Counted from the stretch's first letter, positions 1 through 11,077 are shown. The stretch: DNA of 64,000 bases from Pardosa pseudoannulata (GCA_032207245.1 CM063504.1:84850624-84914623), one strand, 5' to 3'. Program-made: numbers and translations. Notes: a model not told the origin generated them from the sequence alone.

Positions 1-165
1 CGCTGTGTTCTGTTCTACTGAGAGACTCTCAGCGTGTGTACCGTTCTTCAAGTTGTTCGTGTGCTTAGCTTATCACCGTTAATAAATGTTTTAGTTATGT
101 TTATTTAATTGAATTCATTTAATAATCAACACGCACATGAGTACACGACATACTGAAGCGTACAT
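1..165 (+). mobile_element. LTR-like interspersed repeat, 3' part (copy A)
   Basis: This segment aligns over about 150 bases with 52535-52680. Shared blocks include TTCTACTG, GTTGTTCGTG, TTAATAAATGTTT and TAATCAAC. An AATAAA-type polyadenylation signal sits inside a T-rich stretch, as in the R/U5 part of many LTRs. No coding sequence, primer-binding site or target duplication could be defined, and the left part is cut by the window edge. The LTR interpretation is an inference. What is directly visible is that the same diverged sequence occurs twice, 52 kb apart. Confidence 0.4.
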
Positions 166-587
166 TAAATATGCTCCAGTATTTACCAGGAAAAATTAAA
201 TCTTGCAAAAAGCGTAAATTAATAACACAATATGGTTGTAACTATATTTTTCAGGATACAATAAAATTACGTAGAGTATTACTGATTCATTTTATGACGT
301 ATTTTCATGTAAAACTATGGATGAATGTACAAGACATATAAGTGTATGTACTTTGTATGTGTGGGTGTAAGTGCGATGAATTTTTCGATATTGAAAGTTC
401 ACTGTACTTTCAGTTAAAACTTTGCACCCTCCTGACAAAAGAATTCTTGCTACATTACTGGTTAATAGCAGCACTGTAATGTTCCTATAACGGTCTGATT
501 CTGATATAAAATATCGGGAATGTGAATTAATCACATTACTTGTAGCATTGTGATACCATAGTCCTCAATAAGTGATCATAGTGTCAA
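166..587. other. AT-rich sequence without recognisable feature
   Basis: Plain AT-rich DNA between the LTR-like remnant and the hAT element. Frames here are short and resemble no known family. Confidence 0.5.
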
Positions 588-1262
588 TTGCTGTCCAGGG
601 CCTGATTATCGCAAGGGCCCTTAGGGCACGTGCCCTGAGCACGAAAATTTAGTCGAGTGCTTGAAACATATTAAATGGGGAAAAATTGCAAAAATACACT
701 ACCATCGTTAAGTTTTAATAAATTACTGTAAGAGGTAATTGTGTTTGTCATGAACTATATTGTTTCCTATTTACTTAAATTTTAATGTTATTTACCTGTT
801 AATTAATTCCCTCAACAAACATGGTGCTCTTTTAATCTTGTGGGTTATTGCATATTTATAAAACAGATTATTAGCAACGTACCACTATAAGCCATTAAAT
901 CATCTCATCAATTTAAATTATTTTTAATTCTATTATTATTTATTTTCTGCACCACAGAGCTTGTGAGTGTAACAAGGTAAAAATTAAAAAAGGGGGTCAT
1001 TCTAGGTCTTTAAAGTCCTTAATTTTTAGAATGGCGAAACAGAGATAATAATGATTAAGTAAAATTAAAATTTGGTATTTTTGATTTTGAATATTATTCT
1101 AAAGCTAATTTCTCAAATCTGTTTGCTAATTCAATGTTATAACTTTTATATGACTGTAATTATGATAATAACTTGTCGATATAAAATTGCATATGGTGGC
1201 GGGCACAAAAATTGGATTGTGCCCTGGGCACAAAAGTATTTTAGTCGGGCCTTGTTGCTGTC
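588..1262. mobile_element. Non-autonomous hAT element with perfect 8-bp target duplication
   Basis: The element proper is 596-1254 (659 bp). It starts CAGGGCCTGATTATC and its right end, read on the other strand, starts CAAGGCCCGACTAAA, giving imperfect terminal inverted repeats with the hAT-style CA..GGCC start. Just inside each end lies a GTGCCC..GGGCAC block (GGGCACGTGCCCTGAGCAC at left, GTGCCCTGGGCAC at right). The flanks TTGCTGTC (588-595) and TTGCTGTC (1255-1262) are an exact 8-bp duplication, the hAT hallmark. The interior is AT-rich with no transposase homology, so it must have been moved by a transposase from elsewhere. A second copy lies at 8799-9661. Confidence 0.88.
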
Positions 1263-1639
1263 AATCGTGCTCATAAAGATGTGTATTGTCGAAAATAGCG
1301 ATCACTTTAATGTTCTCCACACTGATAATGATCTATACTGTCACAAGTTTTAATTAAGACCCGCTTCAAGATACTCATTGATGTCATGATCAATTGATCT
1401 TATAAGCAATCATTGAAGGTTCCTTGTTACCAAATTGAGGGTTAAAATGGATCATAGTGCCAATCTCTTAGCCCTCCCACTTCTTAGTAAACTATATGAA
1501 GCCTTTCAAAATTGAAAGATGATAATAGGAAGTCACGTTTCTCTAACCTTAAAAATATTTCGCTAAAAGATATTTCTCGTATATCCCGATGAATAAATAA
1601 TATTAAAAAAAATATTATTTTACTACAAACATTTATCTT
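1263..1639. other. AT-rich sequence without recognisable feature
   Basis: No repeat, coding signal or strong secondary structure seen. Confidence 0.5.
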
Positions 1640-2115
1640 CATGAATGTTCCAAGATGAAGTAAGTGCACGGTGGATGGACAGAAGAGAAAAAGACGGGAA
1701 TGGAAAAGAACCGTCATTTTTTTTTCTCTTCTTTATCGCTTCGACCTTAATCGAGAGAAAACAAGGTCAGAGACGCACCTCTCTCTCTCTCGAGGAGGGA
1801 TGATGAGGGGACAAGAGAGGGATCCCCACGGCCAAAACAAGACAAGCAAACTCGTTTCTGGCTTGTCTCGAGAGACTGGTTATGCTAATTGAGTGAGTGC
1901 TTCTGCTCTGTCGCCCGCAGCTCAGAGTCAGTGGGACTGTCGTTTTTCACGGGAAAGTGCCTCCGCGGGAAAGGTTTTGCCCCGCAGTTAGAGAAAAAGG
2001 CAAGGTAATTAACACGGGGCTACACCGTGCCTCATTACGGAGAAACCCCGAATATGAATTCAACCAGGGCCTGGAGCAAGTCTGCATTTTTGTGGTGTCT
2101 TTATCAAGCACCCCC
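1640..2115. other. GC-elevated low-repeat island (possible conserved non-coding DNA)
   Basis: This block has clearly more G and C than its surroundings and no internal repeats apart from a short CT run. It contains rare-looking motifs such as CCCCGCAG, CACGGGGCTACACCGTG (an imperfect dyad) and TGCTAATTGAG. Two open frames of 73 codons on the plus strand match no family known to me and lack support as genes. The pattern fits a conserved regulatory element or an unrecognised exon; sequence alone cannot decide. Confidence 0.3.
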
Positions 2116-3757
2116 TAAAATATTTTGATATTTTTATTTGTTTAAAAATGTAGCCGATCTACAAATGATTTTAGTAGAGACAAAATAGATCAAAAGATTA
2201 GAAAAAATCTCGATGAAAGGTCTGAAACGGGACCTTTCAACATAGTAAGAACAAGTGATTGCTACCTGAAGTCTGCTAAGAAAAAGAACGACAGTACACA
2301 CACCCGTAGCTAACGCAAATGGGTGACTCGAAAATCGCAAAATAAAGAAGGCGTTTTAGAAAACTACAGATGCAGGCGGGATAGACAAAATTCTTATATC
2401 CATAAAAGGATAAGTATTACTGATCCTATAAAATATAACATTTATTTACAGACTATATACAGTTACTAACATGATGGGTTTGAGTCCCACCGAACTACTA
2501 TGTCCGAAAGCCCGAATCGTAGCGTTGCATATCTGACGTAACAGGTAGGCGCGCCATCTATGGGTGAAAGATGAACTTTTGTCGCAATGTTTTTATGGCT
2601 GTGTAAGCCAAAGCGAGTGGGAAACATTTCTTCAGCCTTTCCAACGAAACCATCCCTATGGGATCTTACTCTGACAAAAAATGTAGGGTATAAAGTCCCT
2701 CCAATTTTTAAAATTTATTTAAATATTTTCATATGGTAATGATAATTTCAGGGGTGATTCTGATCCGAAAATCTCCGAATTTTCCGAAAATTTATGCGAG
2801 TTTGTTCGAAAATTATAAAAAACAGATTTCTTTCCCAAAAATTTAAAAAGAATTTTTGGAAAAATCTGATTCTGAAAATTAAAAAGAAAGTTTTTAAAAC
2901 CATCTTCCGCTTGAAATAAAAAATATATAAACGAATTTTGAAAATAGTCAGAAAGTTTTATATCTTTTCTCACCCTTTTTTCTTTTTTTGCCGCGTCCCC
3001 AAATCTTTTTCTACCGAAAAACCATAATAATATGTTATGTGATTTTTTTTAAAGCAATATGGTAAAATTTAAATGTATGTATTCAGATTAAGAAATAGAA
3101 TTTTTGTTTTCTAGATAACCGACACACTCATTGATATATGTGTTTGTATTATTTTATACAGAACACACTTACATATGCAACTCTATAATAAGGTGTTTAT
3201 ATATTAGATCATATTTATATTTCCAGATCATATTATAATCTGATCATATTATAATCTCATATAATTATTTAGATCATATTTATTGGTAAACAATAAATCA
3301 CAATATTAAAATTCAGATATCATCCTGCTCTAGTTTTGACATCCAGAAATTAACCTCAATATAGTTTTTATTTTTAATTAGTAGCTTATATTTTTTCAGA
3401 AAACTTTGTAAGATGGTCAGAATTTTTTTTTTATTTAGAATCACACAATGATTTATAGGTTCGTCTTATGGGGTTATATTTAGGAACAAGATCATATTTA
3501 TATTTCTTTTGTCACGCGATAGTGTTCTCTAGAGCCAGACCTTTTCATTTACGTGTATACTATTCAAATTTTATTACTTTCGTACAGAGAAGATTATGCT
3601 GAAATTTTTCATAAATAATTTAAAAGTAAATTTGACTCGCTTTTATACATACAGAGTCAAGCATAACCCTGGAGAATTTCCTTCTCCATCACTTGATAAA
3701 TTTGTTTCAAGGAATATTTAAATGCAAACTGTCCATAAGTAGAACTATTTTCGCTAT
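2116..3757. other. AT-rich intergenic/intronic sequence
   Basis: No convincing gene or transposon. A loose cluster of the word AGATCATATT recurs around 3205-3290 and again near 3489. At 2480-2500 there is a tRNA B-box-like GGGTTTGAGTCCCACC without the rest of a tRNA. Confidence 0.45.
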
Positions 3758-3892
3758 AGGTTTTGTGGTTTCGAATTCCACTGCTGATACTGATATTCCA
3801 GACAGTTCGGAATTAATTTTAAGCAGTAGGTCCTGGTCTCATTAACTTTGTAGCCCCCCTAAAAAAAGACCATAGCTCTTCAAAAAAATAAC
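3758..3892 (+). mobile_element. tRNA-derived SINE, family 1, 5'-truncated and diverged
   Basis: The copy begins in the B-box region (GGTTTCGAATTCCACTG) and continues through the family body: CAGTTCGGAATTA, TTTTAAGCAGTAGGTCCTGGTCTCATTA, then a tail region with GACCATAGCTCTTCAAA. It matches the better preserved copies at 9043-9226 and 42330-42512. An AAAT microsatellite follows directly and may have grown from the SINE tail. Confidence 0.7.
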
Positions 3893-3923
3893 AATAAAAT
3901 AAATAAATAAATAAATAAATAAA
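3893..3923. repeat. (AAAT)n microsatellite
   Basis: About seven tandem AAAT/AAATA steps directly after the SINE tail. Confidence 0.85.
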
Positions 3924-4559
3924 CGTAGAGGGTTCAATTTTTACTACCACGAATATTTAAATAAATTCGTTAGTTAAACATATTTATTATAATCGCGTTA
4001 AGTTGGCATTTACTTGTTTCATTTATTATATTTTTAGCCTGTTTTATAATGACTTCTATTGTAGTATTTTATTTATCTTATTAAGAAATAATTGTTGAGT
4101 AATGCTGGGAAAATCATCGATGGGAGATATTTTGCAGCTAAAGCCCATCGTAGAAAAAAAAAATATTATTTATTATCTCTTTTTACTACATACTATAAAG
4201 TGCGAGTTTTAATTATGATGTAAAAATCTCGAGAACATAAGTTGCAAGCAAAGCTGCTCTGAGAGCCCTTAAAAACAGCCCCACCATCAATCAAGTTAAC
4301 TTACTGTGCCACCTTCTACTGAACCACTGTGTGTCAGAAGTGCCTAATACTGTGACCTAATATCACTTTCACTTTGCAATAGCTTCATCTGACAAGATAA
4401 TCCAAAAGTTCTGGCCTTAAAGAATCAAGCCCTGCTATTCGGTTAAATCGGAGAATACGAAATAGAGGAAAAAAAAAAGTTGAAAAAAAAATTCCAAAGC
4501 CAGCTAAACTGTTCTTTTAACAAACGTTGATTGACAAGTCGACATACAAACAAAATAAC
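3924..4559. other. AT-rich sequence without recognisable feature
   Basis: Contains A-runs and scattered short frames only. Confidence 0.45.
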
Positions 4560-5168
4560 ACAGTGTGTGTTTGTATAATGCAGCTTGCACGTCACTTCGC
4601 TTTGAAAAACCCGGTTTCCCGGCCTAGCACAATGCCTAATTCATCAAACTATCTACTTATCATTCGAAACATTAGCATTTAGAGTCTCACTTCTCTTGTG
4701 AGAGGGAAAATACTAGCAGCCGAGAGATAAAGAGTAAAAGCTGTGCTCAATAGCTTTTCGCTTTCAGTTGAACCAGCTTTCTTTATTCACATACAAACCG
4801 GCTGGACCAGCCCGCAGCGATACCGGTATGCAGATGAGCTCCGTGCTATGAGGAAATTTAATTACTCAACCCTCCTCAGTACGTGCCAGAGTTCTTTTTC
4901 TTTTTCTTCTTGATGCTGTGTCCATCGCTCGCAACCAGTTTCAGCACGGATCCCTGACATAAAGCGCTTGTCTGCCCAGAATTCTTGCTCGTGCATCACG
5001 AATATGCTTTAGAAGCTAACATTCAGTAACACTCGGTGCTGGGTGGCCAATGGTACAAGGATCCTCGATTTCGTGATGCTTGTTTTTTTCTGGTAAAGAA
5101 AGAACTTAATTAGCAGATGCATTCACGCCCCATTAAGGCACATACGTGGCCGTAATCCTATTATGCAT
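4560..5168. other. GC-elevated low-repeat island (possible conserved non-coding DNA)
   Basis: A repeat-free block with homeodomain-type words (TTAATTAG near 5107, ATTTAATTACTC near 4857), E-box-like CAGATG (near 4831 and 5116) and a POU-like TATGCATAAT just before the 188-bp array. No long open frame. The motif mix resembles enhancers of developmental genes, but such words are expected by chance in AT-rich DNA, so this is only a pointer. Confidence 0.25.
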
Positions 5169-6104
5169 AATAAGGTGAAAGCTGTTTGCAGATTCTAAAA
5201 TTTGTACACTAGAAAAATAATTATTGTTACTGCCTGTTCACACAGTTTTTTCAACAACTTTCAAACATGGTGATGAGTTAAAATTACCCAACAAAGGTAA
5301 AATAAGGACGGTAAAATAAATGTCTTGATGATTATAAAATTCTCAGCTTTCAGCATAACAAGGTAAAAGCTGTTTGCTGATTCTAAAGTTTGTACACCAG
5401 AAAAATAATTATTGTTACTGCCTGTTCACACATTTTTTTCAACAACTTTCCAACATGGTGATGAGTTAACGTTATCCAACAAAGATAAAATAAGGATGAT
5501 AAAATAAATGTCTTGATGACGATAAAATTCTCAGCTTTCAGCATAATAAGGTGAAAGCAGTTTGCTGATTCTAAAATTTGTACACCAAAAAAAAATAATT
5601 ATTGTTACTGCCTATTCACACAGTTTTTTGAACAACTTTCCAACATGGGGATGAGTTAACGTTATCCAACGAAGGTAAAATAAGAGCGATAAAATAAATG
5701 TCTTGATGACGATAAAATTCTCAGCTTTCAGTATAATAAGATGAAAGCTGTTTGCTGATTCTAAATTTTTGTACACCAGAAAAATAATTATTGTTACTGC
5801 CTATTCATACAGTTCAACAACTTTCCATCATGGGGATGAGTTAACGTTATCCAACAAAGGTAAAATAAGGACGATAAAATAAATGTCTTGATGACGATAA
5901 AATTCTCAGCTTTCGGCATAATAAGGTGAAAGCTGTTTGCTGATTCTAAATTTTTGTACACCAGAAAAATAATTATTGTTACTGCTTATTTATCCAGTTT
6001 TTTTCAACAACTTTCCAACTTGGTGACGAGTTAACGTTATCTATCCAACGAAGGTAAAATAACAGCGATAAAATATATGTCTTGATGACGATAAAATTCT
6101 CAGT
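5169..6104. repeat. 188-bp tandem array, five units, with hairpin at unit junctions
   Basis: The marker GCTGTTTGC (or a one-base variant) recurs at 5181, 5369, 5557, 5747 and 5932, so the spacings are 188, 188, 190 and 185. Each unit runs from a TAAGGTGAAAGCTG start through GTACACCAGAAAAATAATTATTG and CAACAACTTTCCAACATGG to ATGTCTTGATGACGATAAAA. At each junction CAGCTTTCA and TGAAAGCTG form a 9-bp inverted repeat around an 11-base loop (GCATAATAAGG). No unit encodes a protein. Units differ by a few percent, mostly substitutions and A-run length changes. Confidence 0.9.
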
Positions 6105-7318
6105 TTTAAACTGTTATTTTTGTAATTTTATTTTATAAAACTATGTCTGAAACAAATCTTCTCAGTGTTCTTTTTTAAAGTGAACTTTTCAATAATGTCC
6201 TGAAGCACGAATCCGTCTGGCATCCCCATCTCCAGTTGTTAAAGAATAAAAAATTTAAGATAGACAAACTCATAAGTTTGCTAAAAGGTGTTTCTTCACT
6301 GAGAAAAGACTTTCTAACAATCTAAGCTGTCAAATTTGACAAAAGTATTCAGATTTCAGAAAAACTTTAAAATTTTAAACTTGTTTGCATGAAAAGTTGC
6401 TTTTTGCTGTAGTCATTTATTCTTTGAATATTTCTCAGGATTTTTTAAGCATTTATCTAAATAGTTTAGAAAGGTTTAAAGCCCTTAATGTTGTCTAAAA
6501 AAGGTTTTTTTTAAATTTATAATCCATTAATTTATTCTTCCTTATTTTAAAACTATCTACACTTAGTTTTTAAAATTTCTTTCTTCCTCATAAGTAGAAA
6601 CGTATACCTTTTGACAGAATTAATCAGTTAAAACTAAATACCAGAAAGGAAAGTTCAAACAATATTACTACATAGTTGCACTGAAATGCTTCATCATATT
6701 GTTTAAAATACAACTGTTAAAACAATAAGGATAGAAGTACGTATAATGTAACGCTGATGAGGTGCCTCAAAGTTTTCCCCAACATCAAATGATTATTAGC
6801 TTTTTATTGCTTTCACATTATTCAACAAGAGGAAAAACCATTTGAGAAAATGGTAATCGGAAGACCAAAGAGGAATTGAGGCAGAAGTATAACAAAGACA
6901 AATCTCCCAAAACAAAAATAAAAATAAATTACTAAATATATAGTTTTAGAAAAGTTCTATATATTTGTAGACATACAGTAAAACACTTTTCTATAGCGAT
7001 AAAATAGGGGGGGGGGGTAGAAAATATTTTTACAGGCAGATTATAGTTATAAATACTGTTAGAAAGTTAGTTACTTTATTTTTCTAATAAGTAATTAAAA
7101 TATTTTATTTTATTACCCATCTCATAAACACTGACGATATTAGCATATTATGCATGTATTTTCTTTCGAGCCGTGACGTATTGCATACGTCTGAAGATCG
7201 TTTCTTTCCCTATCGATAAGTACTCGGGGGAAAGGGCTATGTATCAGTCAGTGGTAGTAGTTGTACGGCTATGTGTGTACGGCAGTTAACCGATGTTTAT
7301 TTTCCTTTTCTTTTACGT
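6105..7318. other. AT-rich sequence with a possible Tigger-type end
   Basis: Mostly featureless. At 6975 the words TACAGTAAAACACTTTTC and TATAGCGATAAAA look like a decayed Tigger/pogo terminal repeat, followed by a run of G near 7005-7015. No partner end could be fixed. Confidence 0.3.
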
Positions 7319-7607
7319 TTAACACTAGATTGCCCGAGATTTCTTGTATACCTATATTGCCCAAAAACAGTCAAAATGACTGCATTGTGAAAAAATAACA
7401 AATATGTAAAGAAATTTGTTTAAAATTAATTTTTAATATTATATAATAAAGGAGGGCGGAAGTAACTACAATTATTCATAAACCCATTTATATGTTATAG
7501 AAAAAGTCACCAAATTCTAAGAAATTTTGTCATTATATTTCATAATTGTTTTTCTAATTGAAATTAAAAACCAGTCAAAATGACTGCCTTGGGCAATCTA
7601 GTGTTAA
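7319..7607. mobile_element. piggyBac-type MITE with TTAA target duplications
   Basis: TTAA lies at 7319-7322 and 7604-7607. Reading inward, the left end is TTAACACTAGATTGCCCGAG and the right end (other strand) is TTAACACTAGATTGCCCAAG, so 18 of 20 bases match. Inside each end is the palindrome CAGTCAnnnTGACTG (near 7368 and 7573). The 289-bp element has no coding capacity. The TTAA target, the shared CACTAGATT tip and the subterminal TCAnnnTGA box link it to the elements at 27845-28772 and 59086-59870, one of which carries piggyBac transposase remnants. Confidence 0.88.
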
Positions 7608-8205
7608 TAAATGTAGTTTTAAATGATGCTAGCGTTTGTCTTAATACTGTTCAGGATTGATAGGGCGAAATGCTTCTACTTCAACTATTATTCTATTATA
7701 GCTTTAAATAAGCTAACAAATACTTTGACCATTTGCGCATCCAAAGTTTGTGAATGTGTAGGAAATGTGTGCGTAATGTCTTGGACTGAATTTAAAGACC
7801 TAATTTAACTGTTTGATATGATTTTAAATGGAAATATTTTTCACACAATTAGTAAATTTTTAGTAACTTTGCTTTGAGTAAATAAGAAATATATCGAGTA
7901 AATCAGGAGCTCTGCAGATTAAAAAAAATATCGTTATAAGCAGATGTTACTTTATATAAATTTATATACACACACGTATCTTTCCATCTGACTATCTGTC
8001 TCTTTCTGTGATATGATGTTATTATTAAATCTCCTGTAATGATAAATGAATCTACATGCAGAACAATATTTCAGAGAAATAGATAATTTACTAAATAAGC
8101 TGGGTCGAGTATATAAAATAACTGCTATCAAAATATAACTAGCAGACGTAGTAATATATTGTTTGAACGATGTGTCAAACGATCTATTAATAATCTTGGC
8201 CTCCT
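7608..8205. other. AT-rich sequence
   Basis: No clear feature. Around 7897-7945 the words CAGGAGCTCTGCAG and ATCGTTATAAGC resemble the stretch at 12390-12430, suggesting two remnants of one old pogo-like element. Confidence 0.35.
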
Positions 8206-8523
8206 TTAACGCGGGGCATACTTAAAATCTGAAACCGAAACAAGTTTCCCGCAGCAACCCCCGTCGAGAGCTGTTGCACCCCTAGCTGCTCCCATATCCA
8301 CCCGAAATTGTAAATCACGCTGTAGGTGTAACGCGAAAAACGTCTTGACCCTGTCTTCGAATATCTCCTGTAAATCTCCTCGGAGCTTCCACCTTATTGG
8401 TGTGGCTGCGGGGTGCTTCAAGGTGTCACGGAAAAGGGATTGGACTCGGGGAATGTTATCGTGCTGGAGATAGGTCATTTGCTTTTTTATTTTTCTATCC
8501 AAAAGATTTGCCGAATGCCCCAT
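8206..8523 (-). other. Unexplained 105-codon open frame in a GC-elevated island
   Basis: The minus strand is open from ATG at 8521-8523 to a TAA at 8206-8208. Composition is far less AT-rich than the flanks. The predicted product is hydrophilic and basic, with no signal peptide, no membrane segment and no domain I recognise. Immediately upstream on the minus strand lies GGTAAGGTAAGA, which resembles splice donors but is on the wrong side for an exon starting at this ATG. It could be an exon of an unrecognised gene, or a conserved non-coding block that happens to stay open; I favour the latter because an open frame of this length is not rare in GC-richer DNA. Confidence 0.25.
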
Positions 8524-8798
8524 AATAGAGAATCTTACCTTACCTTAAGGTCAGAGGCAAAAATCTGTTTCCTATCGTAAGTTTTTCTAACTCTATGACA
8601 GGCTTCTCAGAGTTGGATATTAATGGATTTTCTCGGGAAACCAGCTAGATATTTTCTTTTTCATAGTCAGTCCATCGCAGATATTGACTTTCGTAACAGT
8701 TACTTAATAACTATTATAAAATTTAACTGCTGCAACTACTCCTTAATAAACTGAAACATGTCAATTCTGAATTACAGTCATTTGTTCTATCCTTTCAC

Positions 8799-9661
8799 CA
8801 GGGCCTGATTATCGGACGAGCACTTGGGCATGTGCCCTGAGCACAAAAATTTTAGGGGGCACGAAAATTTAGTCGAGTGCTTGAAACACACATAAAGTGC
8901 GTAAAAATTGCAAACTTACTTTACCATCGTTAAGTCTTAATAAATTATTGTACGAGGTAATTGTGTTTGTCATGAACTATATTGTTTCCTATTTACTTTA
9001 ATTTTACTGTTATTTACCTGATAATTAATTCCTTCAACAAACCTGGCCGAACGATGGACGAATGGTTAGGCTGCTGACCTCCAGTACCGGAGTCCGTGAG
9101 TTCGAATCCCACTATAACCTGGATGTTCGTAGCCGTTCGGAATCAGCTTTAAGCAATAGGTCCCGGTCTCATTATCCCTTGTGTTGCAAAAAGTAGACCG
9201 TAGCACTCCAAAAAACCAACCAAACCTCAACAAACATGGTGCTCTTTTTATCCTATGGGTTATTGTATATTTATAAGAGAGATTATTAGCAACGTACCAC
9301 TATAAACCATTAAATCATCTCATCAATTTAAATTATTTTTAATTCTATTATTATTTATTTTCTGCACCCCAGATCTTGTGAGTGTGACAAGGTAAAAATA
9401 AAAAAGTGGGTGATTCTAGGTCTTTAAAAGTCCTTAATTTTTAACATGGCTAAACAGAGATAATAATGATTACGTAAAATGAAAATTTGGTGTTTTTGAT
9501 TTTGAATATTATATTAACGCTAATTTCTTAAATATGTTTGGTAATTCAATGTTATAATTTTTATATGGCTGTAAATATGATAATAACTTGTCGCTATAAA
9601 TTTGCAATGGGGGTGGAGGGCACAAAAATTGGATTGTGCCCTGGGCACAAAATTATCTAGT
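8799..9661. mobile_element. Second copy of the 596-1254 hAT family, interrupted by a SINE
   Basis: Starts CAGGGCCTGATTATC and follows the first copy through TTTAGTCGAGTGCTTGAAACA, the AT-rich interior and the GGATTGTGCCCTGGGCAC block near the right end. The last bases of the terminal repeat are missing: the match stops after CTAGTC at 9662. No target duplication is visible, consistent with loss of the right tip. A family-1 SINE has split it at 9043-9226. Apart from that insertion the two copies are nearly the same length (about 660-670 bp). Confidence 0.8.
9034..9235 (+). mobile_element. tRNA-derived SINE, family 1, with target duplication and local empty site
   Basis: The SINE (9043-9226) carries a tRNA-like head with A-box-like GATGGACGAATGGTTAGG and B-box GTTCGAATCC, then a tRNA-unrelated body (GGATGTTCGTAGCCGTTCGG, TTTAAGCAATAGGTCCCGG) and a CCAACCAAACC tail. 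TCAACAAAC at 9034-9042 and 9227-9235 is the target duplication. The other hAT copy (near 810-823) reads straight through CTCAACAAACATGG, giving the pre-insertion state. Such SINEs use LINE machinery for mobility; no LINE is visible here. Confidence 0.88.
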
Positions 9662-9670
9662 CAACTAACT

Positions 9671-9834
9671 GTAGGCAGAAATATGACGGAATGGGTAGCA
9701 GATGCTCTTCAGTACCGGTGTTAGTAAGCTTTAATCCCACTGCAGTCATGGATGTTCGTAATCATTCAGAATCTTAAGCAATAATACTCTGTTTCATTAT
9801 AAAAACATTAAACCGTAGCTCTCCAAATCAAACC
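9671..9834 (+). mobile_element. tRNA-derived SINE, family 1, diverged copy
   Basis: Follows directly after the truncated right end of the hAT copy. The head is degraded (GGTAGCAGATGCTCTTCAGTACCGG, B-box reduced to GCTTTAATCCCACTG), but the body is clear: CATGGATGTTCGTAATCATTCAGAATC, TTAAGCAATAATACTCTG, and a tail of CCGTAGCTCTCCAAATCAAACCC. Confidence 0.72.
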
Positions 9835-9984
9835 CAATATTCCCACACAGGAAATAAATTTTTTAATAATCTTGCTGTATAAGAAACAAATTTTACGGAA
9901 GGCATTTGTGCAGGATTGTGATTAGTAGCAATGTAGTTTAAATAAAAAGTAAAAATAAATAAATGAAAATCTGAATTTTATAGG

Positions 9985-10160
9985 TGAGTTTTTCTTTTTT
10001 TTCTCCTTCCTATAGTATCAAATTGAGGGTTATTGGCAGAGCTGGCTCTAGCAATCCGTATAGTATCATAATGAGGGTTATTGGCAGAGCCTGCTCTAGC
10101 AATCTGTATTGTATCATATTGAGGGTTATTGGCAGAGCCGGCTCTAGCAATTCTGCCACC
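9985..10160. repeat. Three-copy ~57-bp minisatellite built on a GC palindrome
   Basis: Three units share TGAGGGTTATTGGCAGAGC followed by a GGCTCTAGCAAT block (around 10024, 10071 and 10121). The core AGAGCCGGCTCT of the third unit is a perfect 12-bp palindrome; the others vary by one base. Because the unit is nearly self-complementary in its core, both strands stay open across it with similar repeated peptides, which are not genes. The array is followed by GCCACCGTTGGCAACCCC and resembles terminal parts of some hAT-like elements, but no ends could be defined. Confidence 0.8.
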
Positions 10161-11077
10161 GTTGGCAACCCCAATAATGTCACCCACGAAATTAAAAAAA
10201 ATTAAAAGAAAAAAAAGAAGAATTATAAAAGAAAAGCGATGCACAATTGAAATAACGCAGTAATACTAATACAGATTTAAAGAGCATTGTTTTATCCAAA
10301 AACAAAATTTACATTTAATCTAACAACAATCAACATACAAACTAAACCTTGTATCTACTACACAGCCATATTCATAAGCCGGTCTATTCTTGTTAAGTTT
10401 GAATAAGCTTGTTATATTTGGTCTGAGATTAACTCAAAATGTAGGAATGCCCAAAAGCCTAGATTCAAGTATTAGAAATATATTTTTGGAGGGTTGAGTT
10501 TACTTTTATTTATTTATTTATACTTGCGTTGTATTTCAGAAGATTTTGTTGTTTCTAAATTTTGCCCTAGTTGGCAGTTGCCTATCTAGCCTATTTGGTT
10601 ATTGGCACCGGAGAGTATCCCCTTCTTCCTCGTGAAGATAATATTTCGATATTTTGATATTTCGATGTACAAATATAAATCGACCTAATAATTTGTTTTT
10701 CAAGCCCTCCTATAGAGTGTTGCTTGGACTAATGATTCTCCATTGATCATTCTCAGTGCTAGGTCATAGTCCACTGACTACCAGTATCTTAACACCAGGT
10801 TGTTTTTTTCAAAATGCCAGGATAATTATTGTTCACAAAGAAAATAAAGTTGTTCAGTTATATGTTTGTTAAAAAAAGGACGAATAATAACACACTGCAA
10901 AAGGAAAATTTTTATCAACAGGAAAAGCACAACTCTTATTGTAAGAAAATTCGCAATCCTATCCTCGATATACGTACAAATAATTTCTATGAGAATCTAC
11001 CATGTTTAAAGATATTTGAATGTGATAGTTATTTGACTTACTAGCAATAAACTGGTAAGGACTCATCAATATGCTTA
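10161..11077. other. AT-rich sequence without recognisable feature
   Basis: Short frames only. TTGGCAGTTGCCTATCTAGCC near 10573 echoes the wording of the preceding minisatellite but is not a clear copy. Confidence 0.4.

Noticed and set aside
1072..1353. 93-codon frame running through the right end of the first hAT element
   Set aside because: It crosses the terminal repeat and the target duplication into flanking DNA and has no family resemblance.
9978..10244. Repeated-peptide frames on both strands (RAGSANNP / RVIGRAGSSN)
   Set aside because: Both strands are open because the repeat core is palindromic. This is a minisatellite property, not a gene.
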